Shown here: piece after piece, positions 14,588 through 21,625 of the stretch
How positions within the stretch are numbered: position 1 is the stretch's first letter
How the letters are laid out: each line of letters opens with the position of its first letter
From: Lachnoclostridium sp. UBA6558
GTDB taxonomy: Bacteria > Bacillota > Clostridia > Lachnospirales > Lachnospiraceae
Length of the DNA: 23,454 bases
Reading direction: 5' to 3'
NCBI GenBank assembly: GCA_002434335.1
Contig: DJJW01000005.1
Location: 120,525 to 143,978, forward strand
Notes under the pieces: generated by a model
Seen by the model: only the letters and a program-made list of their open reading frames with translations
The model's database searches: none
What the model was told of the DNA's origin: nothing
Made by a program: the position numbers and the translations under genes

Positions 14588-14620
14588 CCCATTATTAATA
14601 TTTATAGTATTAATAATGGG
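14588..14620. repeat. Perfect 13-bp inverted repeat in the pentapeptide gene leader
   Basis: CCCATTATTAATA (14588-14600) and TATTAATAATGGG (14608-14620) are exact inverted copies with a 7-base loop. There is no T-run after it, so it is not an intrinsic terminator. It may be an operator or an mRNA-stabilising or regulatory hairpin 40 bases ahead of the start codon. Confidence 0.6.
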
Positions 14621-14659
14621 CATATCTTAAGTTGACTTGAGATATTAAAAGGTAAAAGA

Positions 14660-15307
14660 ATGAAGATAAACGAACCGAAAATAACAAGCTTAAGAGTAGC
14701 GGGTCCCCTTATAAATCAAATATTTGAACTGCAGGCACTGGAACAATCGGCAGAAGGCTTAAAGTTCTCATCAGATTATCTGTCAGGAGAAGATCTGTCA
14801 GGTATAGATTATAACTGTGTTGAATTTGACAATTGCAAGCTGGTAAGCTGTGATTTTAGTAAAGCAGGTTTTACCAATGTTTATTTCAAGCACTGTGATA
14901 TATCGAACTGTAAATTTGAAAACTGCTATTTTAATCAGGTGGAATTTATCTCCTGCAAGGGGATGGGAAGTAAATTTCAGAATTCAACCCTCAAGCATGC
15001 GTTAATCAACGATGGGAATTTTACCTACGCTAATTTTGAGCATTCAAAGTTTCAGAAGGTTATGATAACTAATTCTAACTTTAGCAATGCAGCATTGGCA
15101 GAATGTATACTGAAAGAGCTTGTACTTCAAAAGGTAATATTTAATAACTGTGATTTTTTCAAAACACCTTTAAAAGGAATAGATTTTAGAGATAGCAGTA
15201 TTGATGGAATCGTATTATCAGACACCTACAAAGAACTGGTTGGGGCAATCGTGGATACATATCAAGCTGCAGCCTTAGCCCGTTTTTTAGGCGTTGAAGT
15301 TAAATAA
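14660..15307 (+). CDS. Pentapeptide repeat protein, Qnr/MfpA-like
   Basis: A 215-residue protein made almost wholly of pentapeptide repeats with central F or L (VEFDN CKLVS CDFSK AGFTN, KFENCYFNQVEF, NFTYANFEHSKF), forming a right-handed square helix that mimics DNA. The length and the C-terminal helix GAIVDTYQAAALARFLGVEV resemble the dimerisation end of Qnr/MfpA proteins, which protect DNA gyrase from quinolones or toxins. It is notably rich in Cys within the repeats. AAAAGGT lies 7 bases before the ATG. It is monocistronic with its own promoter and leader hairpin. Gyrase protection is inference; other pentapeptide proteins have different or unknown targets. Confidence 0.82.
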   Translation: MKINEPKITSLRVAGPLINQIFELQALEQSAEGLKFSSDYLSGEDLSGIDYNCVEFDNCKLVSCDFSKAGFTNVYFKHCDISNCKFENCYFNQVEFISCKGMGSKFQNSTLKHALINDGNFTYANFEHSKFQKVMITNSNFSNAALAECILKELVLQKVIFNNCDFFKTPLKGIDFRDSSIDGIVLSDTYKELVGAIVDTYQAAALARFLGVEVK

Positions 15308-15483
15308 TTTAGGATATTGCAGCATACTTCTTAAATCTTAAATTGAATATACTAAAAAGATGTCGATTTTGTAAAAATTAGTAGATTTCTTTGGCTCCTT
15401 CAACTATAATAGCTAACAAGTAAAAACCCCATGAGTTGAAAGTTTGAAAGCTTATTAACATCAGAGTAGAAGGAGAATGCAGA

Positions 15484-17196
15484 ATGGCTGAAGTACAAGG
15501 TATAAAGTTTAGTGAAATGCTTTATGTAAGACCGGATATTGAGGAAGTAATGGCAGGGATGAAGGAGTATTTAGACCGGATTAAGAAGGCTGACAGCGCC
15601 AAAGAGCAGGAGGATTTGTTCAGGGACTATGAAAAAATGGTTTATAAAGCTGTCACGATGCAGGAAATAAGTGAAGTCAGGGCTTATCTTGATGTAAACG
15701 ATGAATTTTATAGCAAAGAGCAGGAATATTGGGACAATGTACAGCCGGGAATAAAAGAATTAGAGACGAAGATACATGAAGCGATGGTAAACTCTCCTTA
15801 TACTGAAGAACTGAAACAACGGTTGGGCAATACTATTTTCTTCAAATGGGAAGCAGAAACAAAAGCTATTAATGAGTCTATTTTGCCTCTGATGGCTGAA
15901 GAAAATGAATTAGTCACAAAATATATGAAACTACTTGCAACAGCCACAGTTAACTACAAAGGGGAAGAAGTACCTCTATCTAAGATGAAAACATACTTCT
16001 ATGAAGTTGACCGTGATGAACGCCGTAATGCTTTATACACCTATAATCATTGGTTTTATGAGAATAGAGAGGAACTGGATGAGCTGTTTGACAAGCTGGT
16101 TAAAAACCGTACCAAACAGGCAAAGGAACTGGGCTTTCAAAGCTATACCGAACTTGCTTACATACTAAGGGGACGAATTGGTTATGGGCGTTCAGAGGTT
16201 GAAATCTTTCGCCAGGAGGTACTTAAGAAATGGGTTCCTTTCATAGGAGAGTTAAAAGAAGGACAACGTAAACGTTTGGAGGTACCTACTTTTCGAATTT
16301 ATGATTCACCTATGCGGTTCAAAGACGGCAGTCCTGTTATGAAAGTAAAAGAGGAAGCTTTTATTAAAGCAGGCGTTGAAATGTTTCATTCACTGAGTAA
16401 GGATACCGGCGAATATATCGATTTCATGCTTGAAAATGAACTAATGGATTTGTTTGACCGTCCGGGGAAAGCACCTTATGATGGATTTAGCGTGGATATT
16501 ACGGCTTATAGCGAGAATTTCATATTTGGCCGTTTTAATGGGAATGAGTCTGACCTGGAGGTATTTACCCATGAGTTTGGGCATTCTTTTGCAGGTAAGA
16601 TTTCCACAGAACAGCCGCATTTGCTAGTGGAATCAAGAAATCCTCTGGGACAGGAAATAGCAGAAACCCATTCAAAGACAATGGAGCTGCTTACCAGCAA
16701 GTACGACTATCTGTTCTTTGATGAGTACAACCTGAAAAAATATCATCAGAAGAAAATTGAGTATTCAGCTTATTTTATCAGTTCTATCTGCATCGGAGAT
16801 GAATTTCAGCACCTGATCTATGATAAACCTGACTTGACACAGGAGGAACGAAACAGGACATTTGAAGAAATACATAGGAAGTACAATCCTTATATCGATT
16901 ATTCAGACCTGCCCTTTGATTCCTGGGGCTGTATGTGGCAGGACATGACGGTTATTTACGCAATGCCTTTTTATCTTATTGACTACGCGCTGGCTCAGAC
17001 ACTGGCCTTCCAATTCTTTGCAGAATCCTTAGAGGACATGGACAGTGCATGGAATCGTTATATTTCATTTCTGAGTGCGGCAGGCACAATGACCTTTCCT
17101 GAAATAATTGAGAAGTGTGGACTTCGCTCTCCTTTTGATAAAGACTGCTTTGATTATATATATAAGATGGTTAATACTATGCGGGAGAATCTGTAA
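15484..17196 (+). CDS. M3 family oligoendopeptidase (PepF/ThOP-like metallopeptidase)
   Basis: A 570-residue cytoplasmic zinc peptidase that cuts medium-length peptides, probably finishing the breakdown of imported peptides. The zinc motif is H363-E-F-G-H367 in FTHEFGHSFAG, with the third ligand probably E394 in the following EIAETHSKTME helix. The C-terminal part carries the usual substrate-contact tyrosines (PYIDYSDLPFD, YALAQTLAFQFF). Length matches the M3B oligoendopeptidase norm of 560-600. There is no signal peptide. GAAGGAGAA precedes the ATG at 15484. A perfect TATAAT at 15405-15410 without a clear -35 is the likely promoter. The 173 bases after the stop hold only AT-rich sequence and no clear terminator. 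Confidence 0.92.
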   Translation: MAEVQGIKFSEMLYVRPDIEEVMAGMKEYLDRIKKADSAKEQEDLFRDYEKMVYKAVTMQEISEVRAYLDVNDEFYSKEQEYWDNVQPGIKELETKIHEAMVNSPYTEELKQRLGNTIFFKWEAETKAINESILPLMAEENELVTKYMKLLATATVNYKGEEVPLSKMKTYFYEVDRDERRNALYTYNHWFYENREELDELFDKLVKNRTKQAKELGFQSYTELAYILRGRIGYGRSEVEIFRQEVLKKWVPFIGELKEGQRKRLEVPTFRIYDSPMRFKDGSPVMKVKEEAFIKAGVEMFHSLSKDTGEYIDFMLENELMDLFDRPGKAPYDGFSVDITAYSENFIFGRFNGNESDLEVFTHEFGHSFAGKISTEQPHLLVESRNPLGQEIAETHSKTMELLTSKYDYLFFDEYNLKKYHQKKIEYSAYFISSICIGDEFQHLIYDKPDLTQEERNRTFEEIHRKYNPYIDYSDLPFDSWGCMWQDMTVIYAMPFYLIDYALAQTLAFQFFAESLEDMDSAWNRYISFLSAAGTMTFPEIIEKCGLRSPFDKDCFDYIYKMVNTMRENL

Positions 17197-17369
17197 TAAA
17201 TATAATATATTTAAGTTGAGTGAAAAGGCTCACTGGTTCCAAAAGGGAGACGAAAAATTGCACTAATCAGAAAGGACTATTATGCTTTTCACAATATATA
17301 ACATATGGATATTAATTGAAAAGAGTAGTTTTATCTCTTAAACCTCATAAGATAGAAGGAGAATAAGTT

Positions 17370-17731
17370 ATGGAAATTAGTTATATCAAGCAGCCTACAG
17401 AGTATTTATGCGGACAGGCTTGTGTAGCAATGCTGGCGGGGGTAACCGTTGAAGAGGTTATAGCCTTAATGAACAATGACAAAGGAACCTCTAAAAAGAA
17501 ATAGCGGACTCTCTTACCCATTATGGGATAAGACATGGAAAAACCATGACAAAAGCAGATAATACAACTCCTTTACCGCAACTATGTCTCCTAAAGCTGT
17601 TATTACCGGGTTATAGCCATTGGGCAGTTTATTATAAAGGCAAGTATTATGATCCTGAGTTCGGGCTTTTAGAAAACCGATATCCGAAAGCAAGAGTACA
17701 GGGCTATTTAGAGATATTTCTGGAGGAATAG
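17370..17731 (+). pseudogene. C39-like cysteine peptidase, split by one frameshift
   Basis: Frame 1 runs from ATG 17370 (AGAAGGAG upstream) through MEISYIKQPTEYLCGQACVAM to a TAG at 17502-17504. The -1 frame continues exactly from the break as KKEIADSLTHYGIRHGKT...SHWAVYYKGKYYDPEFGLL to TAG 17729-17731. Joined, this is a protein of about 120 residues with a full papain-like set: Q8 and C14 in KQPTEYLCG, His in GYSHWAVYY and Asp in YYDPEFG, as in C39-type peptidase-like proteins. There is no signal peptide or ABC part, so it is a stand-alone C39-like domain. The break is in the A5 run 17493-17497; one more A would restore the frame. Alternatives are sequencing error or -1 recoding (see findings). 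Confidence 0.7.
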
Positions 17732-17843
17732 GCGCGAATACACATTAAAGTAAATAGATTAGGAATGTTAGAATATTCACAAAAACTATAATTTTTTATT
17801 TGCCAGTAAGAAATTTTTCTTGAAGGAGCTTTGAGGGAATTAT

Positions 17844-18258
17844 ATGATATATCATAAAGAGGATGACCTAATAATACGTTCAATGTCTTATACTGACATT
17901 GAAGCTTTTGCACAGGGCTCTGCCAGCCAGAGCTGGAATAAACCTGCGGAGCAGTCCTTTTGCTGACAAAGGCTTTCCTGAGATTGTAGATTTTAATGTA
18001 TTGATCCCATATCAGAAAAAAGGAATCGGCAATCGCTTATGGATGTTCAGAGCAGCTTGCAAAAGAAGTCAGTGATTATGTAACACTGGCAGTTGGCATC
18101 ACAGTGGATATGGAACAGCACAAAGAATGTATGTGAAGAGGGGGTATATCCCCGATGGATCTGGGGTGTGGTATAAGGACAGTCCCCTGGAACCTTATGG
18201 AACCTGTGAAAATGATGATGAATTGATTCTAATTTTTGTGAAAAAATTGACATGTTGA
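17844..18258 (+). pseudogene. Degraded GNAT acetyltransferase
   Basis: An ATG at 17844 with GAGGGA upstream opens MIYHKEDDLIIRSMSYTDIE...SWNKPAEQS, the N-terminus of a GNAT enzyme, then stops at once. Later frames carry AFPEIVDFNVLIPYQKKGIG (acetyl-CoA-binding P-loop-like QKKGIGNRL), then LAKEVSDYVTLAVG, then YGTAQRMYVKRGYIPDGSG and VWYKDSPLEPYG to TGA 18256-18258. Roughly a third of the protein (the central strands between PAEQ and FPEI) is missing, and at least three frame changes are needed. This is true decay and not a single error. The remaining pieces read like a complete GNAT of about 170 residues when intact; its substrate is unknown. Confidence 0.72.
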
Positions 18259-18312
18259 AAGAAGTGTAAATTATCAGGATAATTAAAAAAATAAAAAAAA
18301 TTAAAAAAACTC

Positions 18313-18341
18313 TTTACTTTTTCTTTGAGATAGTATATTAT
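18313..18341 (+). promoter_or_regulatory. Promoter of tRNA-Glu
   Basis: TTTACT (18313-18318), 17 bases, TATTAT (18336-18341), ending 15 bases before the mature tRNA 5' end, a typical tRNA promoter distance. Confidence 0.5.
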
Positions 18342-18356
18342 AAATATTGTTCTTAA

Positions 18357-18428
18357 GGCTCGTTGGTCAAGCGGTTAAGACGCCGCCCTCTCACGGCGGA
18401 AACAGGGGTTCGATTCCCCTACGAGCTG
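18357..18428 (+). tRNA. tRNA-Glu (anticodon CTC)
   Basis: All cloverleaf parts fold: acceptor GGCTCGT (18357-18363) with ACGAGCT (18421-18427, closing G-T pair), D-stem GTC/GAC (18366-18368, 18379-18381), anticodon stem CCGCC/GGCGG (18383-18387, 18395-18399) with loop CTCTCAC and anticodon CTC (18390-18392), T-stem AGGGG/CCCCT with loop TTCGATT. The discriminator is G18428. CCA is not encoded, so it is added after transcription. It reads the GAG codon. The gene stands alone, with its own promoter and terminator. Confidence 0.96.
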
Positions 18429-18445
18429 CTCATAAGTAATATAGT

Positions 18446-18498
18446 AAATAAGCCACTATCAGGTGATGATAATTCTCTTGATAGTGGCTTATTTCTTT
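18446..18498 (+). terminator. Intrinsic terminator after tRNA-Glu
   Basis: A 16-bp perfect stem (left arm 18446-18461 AAATAAGCCACTATCA, right arm 18479-18494) with a 17-base loop, then CTTTT. It begins 18 bases after the tRNA. Confidence 0.85.
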
Positions 18499-18624
18499 TA
18501 CCAATGCATATCAGAAAGTACAGGGGCCTGACAGGTTGGATATTTATGGATCAGGTATTGCTAATTACTATATATAGCTATAATATTTAATAGTACGTAA
18601 GACACTGCGTAAAAAGGAGAGGTT

Positions 18625-19323
18625 ATGCTTAAGATTATAAAACTATCTGTTATCTATGCATTTCTAAGGAGATTATATGTATTCACTTTTATAATTCTGT
18701 TTCTCGAACTGATGTTATTGGAACTAATATTGAAACCACATAATTCTATTACCGTATATTTTCTTAGTGCTTCCAGATTAGCTGTTATGGCTTTTTTTAA
18801 AACAGTATTTTGTTGGATTATCATAAAAGTGATGTATGCAACTGTTCTGATAAAGATTAATTCATATATGTATATTAGCCGGTTTACCAGAAGAATCTAT
18901 ATGAACACAAAATATTTTGATAAATCTTCCGTTCTGATCAGGGATTTCATGGATGGCTTGCTGTCAACACCCAAAAAATATATGAACAAAGACTTTCAGA
19001 CCAATACCCACGAGTATATCTGTATGTCGCTGATAAGGCTGCTCAGACAGAAAGGGATAACTGCCTCCATTGTTTATCGGTATATGGAGAAACACAATAA
19101 TTCTTTTAAAGTATTGGAGAAATGCGTTATAACCTTAGAAAATAATATAAAATACGAAATTTCATTCCAGTTTAAGAAAAAAGTCTTCTTAGTTGAAAAA
19201 GTGTTGCACTATAACAGCATATTAAAGTATCTGAAAGCTGTCAAAAAGGTAGAACAAAAAGTAAATAGATATAAAGTAATAATTCCCAGGGAATTGCTGC
19301 TGGCATTAGCTGCATCGGATTAA
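18625..19323 (+). CDS. Unrecognised two-TM membrane protein with basic cytoplasmic domain
   Basis: A 232-residue protein I do not recognise. Two hydrophobic helices lie at about 12-36 and 52-76 (YVFTFIILFLELMLLELIL; LAVMAFFKTVFCWIIIKVMY). The rest is a soluble, strongly basic domain rich in Lys and Tyr, with possible alpha/beta character (NIKYEISFQFKKKVFLVEKV) and an Ile/Leu-rich helical C-terminus. AAAGGAGAGG precedes the ATG, and codon use resembles the neighbours, so it is probably expressed. A TATAAT at 18579-18584 with a weak -35 is a possible promoter. It sits between the tRNA-Glu terminator and gdhA, with its own gap on both sides. It has no motif of any enzyme or regulator that I can name. 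Confidence 0.7.
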   Translation: MLKIIKLSVIYAFLRRLYVFTFIILFLELMLLELILKPHNSITVYFLSASRLAVMAFFKTVFCWIIIKVMYATVLIKINSYMYISRFTRRIYMNTKYFDKSSVLIRDFMDGLLSTPKKYMNKDFQTNTHEYICMSLIRLLRQKGITASIVYRYMEKHNNSFKVLEKCVITLENNIKYEISFQFKKKVFLVEKVLHYNSILKYLKAVKKVEQKVNRYKVIIPRELLLALAASD

Positions 19324-19369
19324 TATTACATATAATAAGGAAGCTTTATTACTGCATCAAATTAAACTG

Positions 19370-19398
19370 TTGAAAAATAACGAGATATCGCTTATAAT
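19370..19398 (+). promoter_or_regulatory. Near-consensus promoter just before a terminator, upstream of gdhA
   Basis: TTGAAA (19370-19375), 17 bases, perfect TATAAT (19393-19398). Transcription should begin near 19405, only about 10 bases before the hairpin at 19415. No other good promoter is visible between here and gdhA. Confidence 0.6.
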
Positions 19399-19414
19399 AA
19401 TTTTGAGCGAGGCC

Positions 19415-19449
19415 AAAGGGTAACCCTGTCTTTGTGTTACCCTTTTTTT
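19415..19449 (+). terminator. Intrinsic terminator in the gdhA upstream region
   Basis: Perfect 10-bp stem AAAGGGTAAC (19415-19424) with GTTACCCTTT (19436-19445), 11-base loop, followed by a run of seven T in total. It could terminate the two-TM gene (stop at 19323) and also the promoter at 19370-19398, yielding an RNA of about 45 bases. Confidence 0.82.
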
Positions 19450-19508
19450 GTTTTACATATATTGGTATAGCTACGATGCCGGGAAATTGTATGGCTTTGG
19501 CAGCTCAG

Positions 19509-19551
19509 GCTGTATGAAAATTTAAGAGTAGGCCACAATAATTCATACAGC
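19509..19551 (+). repeat. 10-bp inverted repeat in the gdhA leader
   Basis: GCTGTATGAA (19509-19518) and TTCATACAGC (19542-19551) are perfect inverted copies separated by 23 bases, ending just ahead of the gdhA ribosome site. It may be an operator dyad or a leader hairpin that affects translation. Confidence 0.45.
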
Positions 19552-19574
19552 TAAGAGAGGTGGCGAGGAGAAGC

Positions 19575-20909
19575 ATGGATTATATAAATGAAATTATTGA
19601 TATGGTGATTCGCAAAAATCCTTCAGAAGCAGAATTTCACCAGGCAGTGAAAGAAGTATTGGAGTCATTGCGTCCCGTAGTGGAGGCCAATGAAGAGAAA
19701 TTTCGTAAGGAAGCTTTGCTGGAGCGTCTGGTTGAACCTGACCGCCAGATAAAGTTTAAAGTTCCCTGGGTAGATGACAGCGGCAAGGTACAGGTTAATA
19801 CCGGCTACCGTGTTCAGTTCAACAATGCCATAGGACCTTATAAAGGAGGATTAAGACTTCATCCTTCTGTTAATATCGGAATTATAAAATTCCTTGGTTT
19901 TGAGCAGATATTTAAGAATTCACTTACAGGCCTGCCCATAGGAGGCGGAAAAGGCGGTTCTGATTTTGATCCAAAGAATAAATCTGACAGAGAGGTACTG
20001 GCATTTTGTACCAGCTTTATGACAGAGTTATATAAGTATATAGGTGCAGATACTGATGTACCGGCAGGTGATATCGGTACCGGGGCAAGAGAAATTGGTT
20101 ATATGTACGGTCAATATAAGAAGATCAGAGGCACTTATGAGGGCGTGCTGACCGGTAAAGGACTGACTTACGGTGGCTCCTTAGTCAGAAAGGAAGCTAC
20201 AGGATATGGTCTTGTATACCTGACCGAGGAAATGTTAAAGGCTCACGGCCATTCCATTGCCGGTAAAAAGGTAGCGATATCCGGCTCAGGTAATGTAGCC
20301 ATATACGCAGCTGAAAAAATTCAGGAGCTTGGTGCTACTGTAATAACTGTAAGTGATTCAAATGGCTGGGTATATGATGCAGAAGGAATAGATTTAGTGG
20401 CACTAAAAGAGATAAAAGAAGTAAAAAGAGCCAGGCTGACAGAATATATCAAATACCGCCCTCAGGCTGAATACAAAGAAGGCAAAGGGGTATGGAGTGT
20501 TAAATGTGATATAGCACTGCCCTGTGCCACTCAGAATGAATTACTGATAGAAGATGCAAAAGCTCTGGTTGAGAACGGCTGTATTGCAGCAGCAGAAGGA
20601 GCCAATATGCCGACTTCTCTTGATGCTACCCTTTTCCTGCAGGAAAAAGGAGTATTATTTGCACCCGGTAAGGCAGCCAATGCAGGTGGTGTAGCTACGT
20701 CTGCTCTTGAGATGTCCCAGAACAGTGAGAGACTCAGCTGGTCCTTTGAAGAAGTGGATGACAGGCTGAAGAAGATTATGAAAAATATTTTCGTAAGTAT
20801 GTCTGAAGCTGCGGAGCAGTACGGGGCGAAGGACAATTATGTTCTTGGTGCTAATATTGCGGGCTTTATAAAGGTATCTGATGCTATGATGGCGCAGGGT
20901 ATCTGGTAG
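19575..20909 (+). CDS. gdhA: Glutamate dehydrogenase, hexameric class I, probably NADP-type
   Basis: A 444-residue enzyme interconverting glutamate and 2-oxoglutarate plus ammonia. Active-site residues follow the Clostridium GDH pattern: K90 in GPYKGGLR, K114 in QIFKNSLTGLP, catalytic K126 in GGGKGG and D166 in PAGDIGTGAREIG. The Rossmann fingerprint is GSGNVA (237-242), and the VSDSNGWV segment after the second strand resembles NADP-dependent enzymes more than NAD-dependent ones. I chose the ATG at 19575 (GAGGAG 4 bases upstream) over an in-frame GTG at 19560, which lies within the ribosome-site region. Upstream lie a promoter-terminator unit and an inverted repeat, so expression may be attenuated. 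NADP preference would suggest ammonia assimilation. No gene for a partner is adjacent. Confidence 0.95.
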   Translation: MDYINEIIDMVIRKNPSEAEFHQAVKEVLESLRPVVEANEEKFRKEALLERLVEPDRQIKFKVPWVDDSGKVQVNTGYRVQFNNAIGPYKGGLRLHPSVNIGIIKFLGFEQIFKNSLTGLPIGGGKGGSDFDPKNKSDREVLAFCTSFMTELYKYIGADTDVPAGDIGTGAREIGYMYGQYKKIRGTYEGVLTGKGLTYGGSLVRKEATGYGLVYLTEEMLKAHGHSIAGKKVAISGSGNVAIYAAEKIQELGATVITVSDSNGWVYDAEGIDLVALKEIKEVKRARLTEYIKYRPQAEYKEGKGVWSVKCDIALPCATQNELLIEDAKALVENGCIAAAEGANMPTSLDATLFLQEKGVLFAPGKAANAGGVATSALEMSQNSERLSWSFEEVDDRLKKIMKNIFVSMSEAAEQYGAKDNYVLGANIAGFIKVSDAMMAQGIW

Positions 20910-21380
20910 AAGCGTAGAGTATTGCCGTCTGCAAAGTAGAGATAGCATATAAGCAGTTTTTAGCACACACGGACAGAGGATTAAATGAAATAAAACAACA
21001 GGGGTTACTGCTAAATGAACCTGACGATAGCGATCATAAGCTGCCGGCAAAGAGTTGGCAGTGATTCCTGGTTTTTATACATGTCAGCACAAGGAGTCGG
21101 AGAGGTTATATCCAACTGTATTGTTAATATTTTAATAGAATAAAATATAAAATCACACAACAATTCCTCAATTATCCAGAATATTTTGTAGGAATGTACT
21201 GTCGTACCAGTTATAATGAAATTGTATACATGTTATTTACATAAAGATAGAAAATCATTGTTTATACAGTAAAACAGCGGAATATAAAGCATTTACTGAG
21301 TATAAAAAATGTTTTTTTATTAGTTAAAATGTTATAAAAATGTAGGATTTCATTATCGCAAAGTACAGGTATTTGTTTAC
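20910..21380. other. AT-rich gap downstream of gdhA
   Basis: No supported gene. One plus-strand stretch, 20918-21064, is open for 48 codons and reads like protein (AYKQFLAHTDRGLNEIKQQG, then LLLNEPDDSDHKLPAKSWQ). It has no ATG, GTG or TTG start and no ribosome site, so it is a remnant or chance. CTGCC/GGCAG (about 21041-21061) followed by a short T-run could weakly terminate gdhA. From about 21115 on the DNA is very AT-rich with no clear structure. Confidence 0.4.
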
Positions 21381-21382
21381 AC

Positions 21383-21411
21383 TTGACATTTATAATGTTT
21401 TATACTATTCT
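21383..21411 (+). promoter_or_regulatory. Distal promoter candidate of the opp region
   Basis: Perfect TTGACA (21383-21388), 17 bases, TATTCT (21406-21411). Any transcript would meet the terminator at 21480-21530 before reaching oppB. Confidence 0.4.
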
Positions 21412-21440
21412 TTAAAAAGTGATATATAAATTGCTTATAC

Positions 21441-21468
21441 TTAACATATATTGGTTATAATATATAAT
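21441..21468 (+). promoter_or_regulatory. Promoter directly ahead of a terminator, upstream of oppB
   Basis: TTAACA (21441-21446), 16 bases, perfect TATAAT (21463-21468). Transcription near 21475 would run almost at once into the hairpin starting at 21480. Confidence 0.5.
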
Positions 21469-21479
21469 TTACCAACTCG

Positions 21480-21530
21480 AATTTGCACAAGGATGTGTAT
21501 AATATACACGCCACAGGTGCAAATTTTTTT
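21480..21530 (+). terminator. Nested-hairpin terminator upstream of oppB
   Basis: Outer stem AATTTGCAC (21480-21488) with GTGCAAATT (21517-21525) and a T-run of seven. Inside lies a second hairpin GTGTAT-AAT-ATACAC. It is about 95 bases ahead of oppB and far from any upstream gene end, so it looks like a leader attenuator or the end of a very short RNA. Confidence 0.72.
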
Positions 21531-21577
21531 ATTTCTGGGTAATTATGTCTTTCTCGTTAAAGGGTTTGCAATTAATA

Positions 21578-21601
21578 TATGATATATCATAGTGTTATAA
21601 T
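21578..21601 (+). promoter_or_regulatory. oppB-proximal extended -10 promoter with a 14-bp palindrome
   Basis: TGTTATAAT (21593-21601) is an extended -10 just ahead of oppB. Immediately upstream, in the -35/spacer position, is the perfect palindrome TATGATATATCATA (21578-21591). No -35 hexamer is present. The palindrome is a candidate regulator site. Confidence 0.45.
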
Positions 21602-21625
21602 AAAAGATAAAAGGTAGGTTATTGT

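Noticed and set aside
17197..17369. Search for a terminator or small gene after the M3 peptidase
   Set aside because: Only a weak GAGTG/GGCTCA pairing near 17220 is present; no convincing stem with T-run and no coding signal.
18363..18590. A 75-codon frame starting inside the tRNA-Glu gene
   Set aside because: It begins within the tRNA and runs through its terminator hairpin, so it cannot be a real gene.
20531..21050. Minus-strand frames of 101 and 131 codons over the end of gdhA and the gap after it
   Set aside because: They overlap the conserved gdhA C-terminus, have no ribosome site and low-complexity composition.
20918..21064. A 48-codon open stretch after gdhA that reads like protein
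   Set aside because: No start codon, ribosome site or family match; kept only as a note in the gap entry.
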